A DNA stretch of 64,000 nucleotides from NCBI RefSeq assembly GCF_000331735.1, contig NC_020126.1, positions 8,497,501 to 8,561,500 on the forward strand, read 5' to 3'. Position 1 is the first letter of the stretch. Each line of letters starts with the position of its first letter. This DNA is from Myxococcus stipitatus DSM 14675 (GTDB taxonomy: Bacteria; Myxococcota; Myxococcia; Myxococcales; Myxococcaceae). The translations under genes were made by a program, and so were the position numbers. A model generated the notes under the pieces. The model did no database searches. It worked only from the letters and a program-made list of their open reading frames with translations, and had not been told where the DNA came from. Of this stretch, positions 24,735-31,312 are shown piece after piece.

Positions 24735-25640
24735 GCCCTGTCTGATGGAAGCGCCGACGCCGGTTGTTGTCCTCCGTAGGGAGGCAGGCCAGCGTGATGC
24801 GCTACGAATTGAACGAGCGACAGTGGAGGGCCTTGGCCCCTCTGCTGCCGCACCAGGGTCGGGGTGGTGCATGGAAGGACCACCGGCTCATCCTCAACGG
24901 GATTCTCTGGCGGCTGCATACCGGAGCGCCCTGGCGCGACGTCCCGGCGCGCTATGGCCCCTGGCAGACCGTCTATGACCGCTTCGTGCGCTGGCGTAGA
25001 GATGGCACCTGGGAGCGGTTGATGAGAACGCTCCAGGCCCATCTGCAGGAACAGGACGAGTTGGACATGAGCGTCCTCTTCGTCGACTCCACGGTGGTGC
25101 GTGCTTCGCGCGCAGCCGCCGGAGGAGGCCAAAAGGGGGCCACACGAGCCCGTGGACCACGCCTTGGGACGCTCCCGAGGGGGCTTTTCCACCAAGCTCC
25201 ACCTCACCTGCGAGCGACACCGCCACGTCCTCTCCATTGCACTGACTGCGGGGCAGGCCAGCGACCTGGTGGGTGTCTTTCCCGCCCTGGAAGGCGTCCG
25301 CGTCCAAGGGCGCAGGGGACGTCCACGCCAGCGCCCGCGTGTCCTGGTAGGCGACAAGGGATACAGCTTCGGCCCTGTGCGTCGGTGGGCGAGGGCCCAC
25401 CATGTGCGTGCAGTCCTGCCCTCCCGCTCGGACCAGCCTCGCGTCAATGCAAGGTGCCGTGCGCGATTCGACCCGGACCTCTACCGCCAGCGCAACGTCA
25501 TCGAGCGCGCGGTCGGGCACCTCAAGGACAAGCGTGCCATTGGCACTCGATACGACAAGCTCGCCGTCAACTACCTCGCCATGGTGCAGGTGGCGCTCAT
25601 CTACTCCTACTTGCGCCACCTGCATCCCTCAGACAGGGCC
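24734..25640 (+). mobile_element. IS5 family element (IS427-like)
   Basis: Ends GGCCCTGTCTGATGG (24734-24748) and, inverted, GGCCCTGTCTGAGGG (from 25640) give 12 bp of perfect inverted repeat with partial extension. TA lies on both sides (24732-24733, 25641-25642). The left TA is shared with the right end of the IS630 relic, so this element inserted exactly at that junction. 907 bp. Confidence 0.8.
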
Positions 25641-25643
25641 TAG
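24797..25643 (+). pseudogene. IS5 family transposase in two frames
   Basis: From ATG 24797 the first frame gives the DUF4096-like N-terminus (MRYELNERQWRALAPLLP, GAPWRDVPARYGPW) and the first Asp in LFVDSTVVRAS. A shift near the A4G5 run at 25131-25139 is needed to enter the second frame (DHALGRSRGGFSTK, VGDKGYSFGPVRR with the second Asp, and YRQRNVIERAVGHLKD with the Glu). Removing one G restores a single frame. Two-frame organisation occurs naturally in IS427-type elements, so it may be functional. The final stop TAG uses the flanking TA (25641-25643). Confidence 0.75.
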
Positions 25644-25691
25644 CGGAACACACCGACCGAGGGCCATCTGCGGTTGTGCAGTAGTCGACAA

Positions 25692-26756
25692 ATGTTGACC
25701 GGTAGATTTGACGTGTCCGAACCCGTGTCAGTACGACACAACTCCGTGCTCACCCTCGACAATCGTACACCATATGCTGCCGAACGGGCATTTGTGCGCG
25801 ACAAGACAGGCATCGACCATTGGGTAGTGATTGTCAAAGCAACATACGACATCGCTACGGGCGGCGTTGTCAGGCTCGCCGATAGACAGGAGCCACCACT
25901 TCTTGAGTCGATCCACTGGGGCGATCCAGGAAAGTCCAGCATCCGTTTCGAGACGGATTTCGTTCTGATGAAGCCGGGGACGGATGTTCTTGTCAATGGA
26001 ACCGCCCATGCACCGAAGGGGAAGGCTGTCGCAGCAGTGCCTATCAGGGTACGGGTTTCGACAATCGACAAGACTCTCATCGTCTCGGGTGTGAGTGTTT
26101 TCTATCAGGGCGCATTCGACCTAAAGGTCACGAAGCCGTTCCCGTTCGTGAGCATGCCGATCCGGTACGAACAAGCATATGGTGGATCCGATACCACTTC
26201 GCCCGACCCCAAGGAGCATCGCGCGGACATGAGAAACCCCATCGGCGTGGGGTTTGCTACCCGTTCCGCGCATCTTGCTGACAAGCCAGCCCCGAGTGTC
26301 CTTTATCCGGCAGGAGATGCACGCAAGAACGGCCCGGCAGGCTACGGAGCGATCCCAACTCATTGGTCGCCGCGGCGTGAACTCGGCGGGACTTACGACG
26401 AGCACTGGCTCACAAAGCAGAAGCCGTTGCTTCCAACTGATTGGACTGAGGAATGCTTGCTCTGCGCGCCCGTCGACCAACGGGTAGCGGGGCACCTTCA
26501 TGGTGGTGAGAGCGTTGAGCTCGTCCACATGACCCCTAGCGGGGTGCTCCGATTCGCGTTGCCGAAGGTGTTCCTCTCGTTCGCAACCCATTTCGGCCGC
26601 AAGGTTGAAGAGCATCGGAGCAAACTCGTAACTGTCATTGTGGAGCCAGACGAAGCGCGGGTGCTCTTGGTGTGGCAGACGACCCTCAAAGTCCCGCTCC
26701 GGATGATGGACTACCTCGATAAAACGGTCATCACCGAGAAAAGGCACGTGCGATGA
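25692..26756 (+). CDS. DUF2169 family protein, probable type VI secretion effector adaptor
   Basis: 354 residues from ATG 25692 (GTG 25713 is possible; neither has a clear ribosome site). DUF2169 features: TPYAAERAFVRDKTG, WVVIVKATYDI, PFPFVSMPIRYEQAYGG, and the long Asn/Pro-rich loop with NPIGVGF. DUF2169 proteins act as chaperone/adaptors loading specific cargo effectors onto PAAR/VgrG spikes (shown for Agrobacterium Tde2). It overlaps the next gene by 4 bases (ATGA). G+C is low for this genome (one 60-base stretch counted at 50%), a sign of transfer. The upstream side is cut by the IS5 end, so any earlier gene such as vgrG may have been lost. Confidence 0.8.
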   Translation: MLTGRFDVSEPVSVRHNSVLTLDNRTPYAAERAFVRDKTGIDHWVVIVKATYDIATGGVVRLADRQEPPLLESIHWGDPGKSSIRFETDFVLMKPGTDVLVNGTAHAPKGKAVAAVPIRVRVSTIDKTLIVSGVSVFYQGAFDLKVTKPFPFVSMPIRYEQAYGGSDTTSPDPKEHRADMRNPIGVGFATRSAHLADKPAPSVLYPAGDARKNGPAGYGAIPTHWSPRRELGGTYDEHWLTKQKPLLPTDWTEECLLCAPVDQRVAGHLHGGESVELVHMTPSGVLRFALPKVFLSFATHFGRKVEEHRSKLVTVIVEPDEARVLLVWQTTLKVPLRMMDYLDKTVITEKRHVR

Positions 26757-27796
26757 GCAGTGCGGTGCACATTGTAGCACTCGGAGCACGAACTCCCGTC
26801 GGACTTACTGCCGCCAGCAGCGCAGCGGCCGTACGCGCCCGGATCTCTCGGCTGAAGCTGCATCCACACTTTGTAGACTCGACAGGGGCGAAACTCAGGG
26901 GGGCCATCGACGGCGTGATGGACCCTCTAGTCCAAGGCGTTGCGCGCCTCGTGGAATTCGCAACACATTCGATAAACGAAGTCGCGAGCCAACTCCCGAC
27001 CGACTTGGCTAAGGGCCCTCGGCCGATCCCTCTCTTCCTATCAGTCCCTGAGTACCGGCCCGGATTTTCTCCGAATGATGAAGCAAGGCTCGTCAATGAG
27101 TTGCAATTGAAGATTCCTTATCGCCTGAGCGTGACCATCGCACACAAGGGACACGCAGGGGCGTTCGCAGGGCTCGAACTCGCGACGGAAATGATTCGCA
27201 CGGGTCGCTCGAACCTCGTTCTCGTCGGAGGAGTCGAGAGCTATTTCCACGCCGATACCATCGATTGGCTGATCGACAACGGTCAGCTTGCGATGGACGG
27301 CAGCAGGTCCCCTTTTCTCCCGGGGGAAGGTGCCGCGGCAGTAGCCCTCATGAGCGGCAGCCTCCGAATCCCATCCCTTGCCGTCATTCGAGGCTCGCAC
27401 ACTGCTATAGAAACCAGCCTCATCAAGACGGACGATGTGAATCTTGCATGGACACTGACATCCGTCGTAAGACAGGCCGCAACATCCCTCCGATTGCCCC
27501 ACGAAGCCATCGACAGTATCTGGTGTGACCTCAATGGCGAACGATATCGTACGGATGAATGGTCATACGTTCTTCTTCGCCTGCCACAGCTCTTCAGACA
27601 ACTCCATGGAGAGCCCACGCGCTACAACACCGCCGTCGAATTCTGGGGAGATATGGGAGCAGCGACAGGCGCACTCCTCGTCGTGCTGGCCGTAAACGCA
27701 TGGCAACGACTGTATGCCAAAGGACCGAGGGCGTTGTTGTTCGCGGGTTCAGAGCAGGGCCTTCGCTCTGCCATCGTCCTTGAACAGGGGGCGTGA
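26753..27796 (+). CDS. Ketosynthase/thiolase-fold protein lacking the active-site Cys
   Basis: 347 residues; start ATG 26753 overlaps the upstream stop. Fold signals of beta-ketoacyl synthases are present: ARTPVGLTAASSAAAVRA at the N-terminus, LVGGVESYFHADT, SPFLPGEGAAAVALM, and a late GDMGAATGALLVVLA segment that corresponds to the GHT/GAAG region. In the nucleophile position, where ketosynthases read TACASS, this protein reads AHKGHAGAFAGLE, so condensation chemistry is unlikely. Its fixed place between DUF2169 and the PAAR-like effector suggests a structural or acyl-binding role in effector loading. That role is inference. Confidence 0.75.
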   Translation: MSSAVHIVALGARTPVGLTAASSAAAVRARISRLKLHPHFVDSTGAKLRGAIDGVMDPLVQGVARLVEFATHSINEVASQLPTDLAKGPRPIPLFLSVPEYRPGFSPNDEARLVNELQLKIPYRLSVTIAHKGHAGAFAGLELATEMIRTGRSNLVLVGGVESYFHADTIDWLIDNGQLAMDGSRSPFLPGEGAAAVALMSGSLRIPSLAVIRGSHTAIETSLIKTDDVNLAWTLTSVVRQAATSLRLPHEAIDSIWCDLNGERYRTDEWSYVLLRLPQLFRQLHGEPTRYNTAVEFWGDMGAATGALLVVLAVNAWQRLYAKGPRALLFAGSEQGLRSAIVLEQGA

Positions 27797-27801
27797 CAAC
27801 C

Positions 27802-28689
27802 ATGGGAACCGTATCCATCAATTCCCCAAGAACGCCAGTCACTACAGGCTCGAATGGCATCGCCACAGCGGCAGTTCCGAATGTGTGCAAGATGCCAGGA
27901 CCACCAGCGCCCTTCGTGCCCACGCCCCTTCCGAACATCGGCCGAAGCAACCTTTCACCGAAGAAGTTCTCGACCTCAGTGATAATAGAAGGCAAGCCCG
28001 TCGCCATCCAGGGCGCGACGTTCGGCAGTACGGGAGACATCGCGTCGAAAGCCACGGGTGGAGGACTCGTGTCCGCAAACACACACGGGCCAACAGCCTT
28101 CGTCGCGCCCGGGTCGATGAATGTCAAGATCGAGGGCAAGAGCGTACATCTCCTCGGCGATGCGACAACCAACAACAACGGAAGCCCTCCAAACGCGTCC
28201 ACTCCTGCCGAGTTGCAGGAATCAGAGACTCCACCGAATCGGAAGAAGATCGACTGCGAAAAAGGGCCACCCTCTGGCCCCCTATCAAAGTGCGAAAAGG
28301 AAGAGCTCTGCGCAAAGTGCGCGCACCTCAATCAGAAAGCAGAAGCAGGTGAACTAAAGAAACCCGATAGGGACACGTACAAGAAAAACCGCGACTTGGG
28401 CGATGCTGCGGCCAAGAGCCTCGCCGGCAAGGCGCAGCGGAATCCCGATCTCGGCAAAGGCATGCTGGAATTCCACGCGATGTCCGAAGACTGCAAGCAG
28501 GAGCACGTCAAGAATGGCTTCAAGGGAACCAGTGCTGATCACGTCCATGACATCGGGCTCGATGGACACCCTACGGTCAGTTCCAACCTGAAGTGGATGG
28601 GAAGCCGCGTGAATTCCTGGATGGGGTCAATCATGGGGCAATACAACCCAGAAGTTCACAAGGGAGTTGCTCCGAACTGCTGTGGATAA
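27802..28689 (+). CDS. DUF4150/PAAR-like spike protein with C-terminal HNH-type nuclease toxin domain
   Basis: 295 residues. ATG 27802 lies 10 bases after AGGGGG; GTG 27793, overlapping the previous stop, is an alternative. Residues about 1-135 form a DUF4150 PAAR-like tip (TPLPNIGRSNL, AIQGATFGSTGDIAS, VEGKSVHLLGDATT-type repeat). A Cys-rich linker (CEKEELCAKC) leads to a C-terminal domain with ADHVHDIGLDGHPTVSSNLK and SRVNSWMGS, the D-H...D..LGG...N pattern of HNH/Endonuclease-VII-like polymorphic toxins. This is the likely effector: a spike tip with a nuclease warhead delivered by T6SS into a neighbour. Two putative immunity genes follow. Confidence 0.75.
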   Translation: MGTVSINSPRTPVTTGSNGIATAAVPNVCKMPGPPAPFVPTPLPNIGRSNLSPKKFSTSVIIEGKPVAIQGATFGSTGDIASKATGGGLVSANTHGPTAFVAPGSMNVKIEGKSVHLLGDATTNNNGSPPNASTPAELQESETPPNRKKIDCEKGPPSGPLSKCEKEELCAKCAHLNQKAEAGELKKPDRDTYKKNRDLGDAAAKSLAGKAQRNPDLGKGMLEFHAMSEDCKQEHVKNGFKGTSADHVHDIGLDGHPTVSSNLKWMGSRVNSWMGSIMGQYNPEVHKGVAPNCCG

Positions 28690-28708
28690 TTCAAACCATG
28701 GAGACAAG

Positions 28709-29269
28709 ATGATGACCGAGGCAAGACAAAGGGTTCGCGAACTCGTCAACAATCTGATTGCAGCGCACAAAGAGAAATTCCGGCTCCGCTTCGATGAAGA
28801 ACTCAACGAGAATCCAACCATCCCTTGCTCGGCGGAGCAGGTGTCTCAACTATCGAGAGCCCTAGGTCAACCGCTACCGCCGACCTACCAGGCGTTCATG
28901 GAATTGCGCGACGGGTGGGATGATTTCCAGGGCGACTTTCAGTTCCTTTCCGTGGAAGATCGAGACGATCCGATGGTGAAGGCCCGAATCGAAGAAATGA
29001 GCGGATACTTCGATGAACAGGAACTCGACAATCCATTCAAGACCTGGGGGTTTGTTGTCGCTCTCGGAGAGACGTCAGGCCGCCTTGCATTCCTCGACAA
29101 GCGGGTGGTCTCTTCTAACGGCGAACTAGAACTCGCCACGTTCGAGTACACGAGGCAGGAGGATCGTTTCCCGAGCTTCGCTGAGTTTCTAGCAGACGAA
29201 CTGAGGATTGATCGTGAGCTCATCAAAGACGAGCGCGATGGCAGCGCCAGCGATGGCAACGCGGCCTGA
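28709..29269 (+). CDS. SMI1/KNR4 (SUKH) family immunity protein
   Basis: 186 residues from ATG 28709; GGAG at 28700-28703 serves this or the adjacent ATG at 28712. The SUKH signature LPPTYQAFMELRDGWDDF is present, followed by FQFLSVED and the closing FPSFAEFLADEL segment. SUKH proteins neutralise polymorphic nuclease toxins by direct binding. Position 19 bases after the effector gene makes it the first candidate for its immunity. Acidic and soluble. Confidence 0.8.
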   Translation: MMTEARQRVRELVNNLIAAHKEKFRLRFDEELNENPTIPCSAEQVSQLSRALGQPLPPTYQAFMELRDGWDDFQGDFQFLSVEDRDDPMVKARIEEMSGYFDEQELDNPFKTWGFVVALGETSGRLAFLDKRVVSSNGELELATFEYTRQEDRFPSFAEFLADELRIDRELIKDERDGSASDGNAA

Positions 29270-29275
29270 CCCATC

Positions 29276-30232
29276 ATGGCCGCTTCCCTTCCGCCGCGAC
29301 TGGCCACACCCTATTTGGTCGATGGTCGCGTCGCATTCAAAGTCATGCAGGATCTCACGGTTTATCTCGGCAGCCCCAGTGAGGCCGATCTCGACGCGCT
29401 CTGCAACCTCTATGAGTCCTTCTGCCCTAAGGAACGGCTCGTCGCATACAGGACAGATGAACTCGTCACATGGAGCAACCTGTCCTCGCCTGAACTCACT
29501 CTGAGTGGGCGGCGAGCCGCGTCAGCGGGCATTCCACGTCCGTACCTCGAACCTTCTCGTGAACGAATCCGGCAAGGGCGAGCGTTTTCGGTGTGGTTCT
29601 GGGACCGAAAGACACTCTCCGATCCGGATGGAAGTTGGAGTTTCCGATGTACCACTCTCAAGCAACGCCCTGATACCTTTCATGGCTTCGCCCGATTCCT
29701 GATGCCGCTGACGACGGACGACACACTGCTCTGGGATATGGCCCGGAGCGTTGCAAACACAGTTCCCTTCAGGTCTGGCCACGGCGGTCTGGTCTTTGAA
29801 CATGACCCGTGGTTGAAGCCTCTCGCTTTCGACAAAATCTATGCGCGTGCTCGCCGCTTCTGGGCGGTGGATATTGACGGTATGGAAGCGACGTTACCGG
29901 TCACCCGCAACCATATTAAGGGGGTCAACTGGCTCACGCTCGTCGGAATGCCACTCGCGGAGGAGGCAGCGGAAGGACTCGCGCGCCTCTCGACTGCCCC
30001 CCGGATTCGATTGCTGAGGCAGACGCATGGCTTTGTCATCGCCGCAGGACCCTCTCCCATTCCTGGAGATCACCATCAAAGAGACGCGGGATTGGAGCCG
30101 TACTTTCGGATAGGCAGCGCTCTCACTCCTCTTTTTCCGACCGAGCATCCCGACTTTTCGGGGTTACGGTTTAAGGCGCCGGGTGCAACGCTCGGGTGGG
30201 TCCGTAGGTTCGTAGAGCCGAGCGGTTGGTAG
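29276..30232 (+). CDS. DUF3396-type 'type VI immunity' family protein
   Basis: 318 residues, 6 bases after the SUKH stop, so surely co-transcribed. Features recalled for DUF3396 proteins: a central RFWAVDIDGMEATLP segment, HIKGVNWLTLVGMPLA, and a C-terminal GFVIAAGPSPIPGD motif. Members are annotated as T6SS immunity proteins. It may protect against a second effector whose gene was lost, or cooperate with the SUKH protein. No signal peptide or membrane segment. The DNA ends directly at IS66 sequence. Assignment is from remembered motifs, moderately sure. Confidence 0.6.
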   Translation: MAASLPPRLATPYLVDGRVAFKVMQDLTVYLGSPSEADLDALCNLYESFCPKERLVAYRTDELVTWSNLSSPELTLSGRRAASAGIPRPYLEPSRERIRQGRAFSVWFWDRKTLSDPDGSWSFRCTTLKQRPDTFHGFARFLMPLTTDDTLLWDMARSVANTVPFRSGHGGLVFEHDPWLKPLAFDKIYARARRFWAVDIDGMEATLPVTRNHIKGVNWLTLVGMPLAEEAAEGLARLSTAPRIRLLRQTHGFVIAAGPSPIPGDHHQRDAGLEPYFRIGSALTPLFPTEHPDFSGLRFKAPGATLGWVRRFVEPSGW

Positions 30233-30386
30233 AGCAGTACAGATTCAGTCGAAGCACTGTCCGTCGCTGGCGAGCTGCCGCACTCGGCCCACACCCGAGA
30301 ACGGGGTACCCGTCCGGATCTGGGCGTCGAGGAGTTGAGTGAGTTGGGACACCTCCATGCGTTCAAGGGGCGCGATGGAGGAACGG

Positions 30387-30731
30387 ATGACGAGGCACAT
30401 GGGAGCCGACGCGTGGCGGCGGCTGGTGTTGGAGCTGGAGGAGAGCGGGCAAACGCACAAGGAGTTCGCCGCGGCGAAGGCCGTCTCGGTGAGCACGCTG
30501 CAGTTCTGGTTGTACAAACTGAGGCGAGAGGCCAGGCGAGCGAACGCCCCTCCTGTGCTGTTGCCAGTGGAGATAGTAGACTCGGCCGCGCCTTCAGCGC
30601 GGCGGGGAGGAGCCCTTCCAGGCGGCGCACCCGGCTTGCTGGAAGCCGCGCTCCCGTCCGGCGTCGTGGTGCGCTTCCCGGAGGGGACGGACGTAGCGTA
30701 CCTGCGTGCAGTCCTGGCGGGACTGGGTTGA
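30387..30731 (+). CDS. tnpA: IS66 TnpA accessory protein
   Basis: 114 residues from ATG 30387, with GGAGG (30377-30381) 5 bases upstream. HTH-like core WRRLVLELEESGQTHKEFA and VSVSTLQFWLYKLRREARR, then a linker and the LPSGVVVRFPEGTDVAYLRAVL tail typical of IS66 Orf1. Helps transposition with TnpB and TnpC. The stop is followed one base later by the tnpB GTG. Confidence 0.85.
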   Translation: MTRHMGADAWRRLVLELEESGQTHKEFAAAKAVSVSTLQFWLYKLRREARRANAPPVLLPVEIVDSAAPSARRGGALPGGAPGLLEAALPSGVVVRFPEGTDVAYLRAVLAGLG

Positions 30732-30732
30732 C

Positions 30733-31122
30733 GTGCTCCTGTTGCCGCGCGCAGTCCGCATCCATCTGGCGACTGAGCCGGTGGACATGCGCAAGTCCAT
30801 CGACGGACTCTTCGTCCATTTGCAGCGCGTCCTGGCGGCCGACGCGTACTCCGGCCACCTCTTCGTCTTCGTCAGCAAGCGGCGGGACAAGGTAAAGGTG
30901 CTGGCATGGGACGGCGGAGGCTTCCTGCTTCTGTACAAGCGACTGGAAGCGGGCCGCTTCCGGATGCCTAATGTCGCGGACGACGCCACGTCGGTGCAGT
31001 TGGACTCCACCCAGTTGGCCATGTTGCTCGACGGTATCGACGTCTCCCGAGTGCGTCGGCCCGCCCGCTGGCAGCCACCCGGGCAGTCAGCCGAGGCCCA
31101 GGGCACCTCGGCTCGGCGGTGA
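30733..31122 (+). CDS. tnpB: IS66 TnpB accessory protein
   Basis: 129 residues from GTG 30733, immediately after tnpA. The family signature is clear: RIHLATEPVDMRKSIDGL, HLFVFVSKRRDKVKVLAWD, GGFLLLYKRLEAGRFRMP. Length fits IS66 Orf2 (about 115-130). Function in transposition is accessory and poorly defined. Intact. Confidence 0.88.
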   Translation: MLLLPRAVRIHLATEPVDMRKSIDGLFVHLQRVLAADAYSGHLFVFVSKRRDKVKVLAWDGGGFLLLYKRLEAGRFRMPNVADDATSVQLDSTQLAMLLDGIDVSRVRRPARWQPPGQSAEAQGTSARR

Positions 31123-31135
31123 GTACTTGGGTGGC

Positions 31136-31312
31136 ATGGCTCGTGAGCTGCCAATGGACCACCACTGCCCCTGGCGAGAGGAGGCCGAAGAGCTTCGTGA
31201 GCGGCTGACCGCGCTCGAGCAGCAGGTCGCGACTCTCACCCGCACCGTCTTCGGCAAGAAGTCGGAGAGGCTGCCTCCACCCGAGGAGGAGCTACGCAGG
31301 GAGGCCCCTTGA
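31136..31312 (+). pseudogene. IS66 TnpC transposase, N-terminal fragment
   Basis: ATG 31136 opens the TnpC leucine-zipper region (EEAEELRERLTALEQQVATL, then VFGKKSERLPPPEEEL). It ends after 58 residues at a TGA (31310-31312) that belongs to the left terminus of the inserted IS3 (TGAGCCTCCCC). The C-terminal piece lies at about 33690-33993. Confidence 0.85.

Noticed and set aside
21131..24737. Palindromic target GGCC-TA-GGCC for the IS630 relic
   Set aside because: The right-hand GGCC belongs to the terminus of the adjacent IS5 element, so the palindrome is a coincidence of two element ends.
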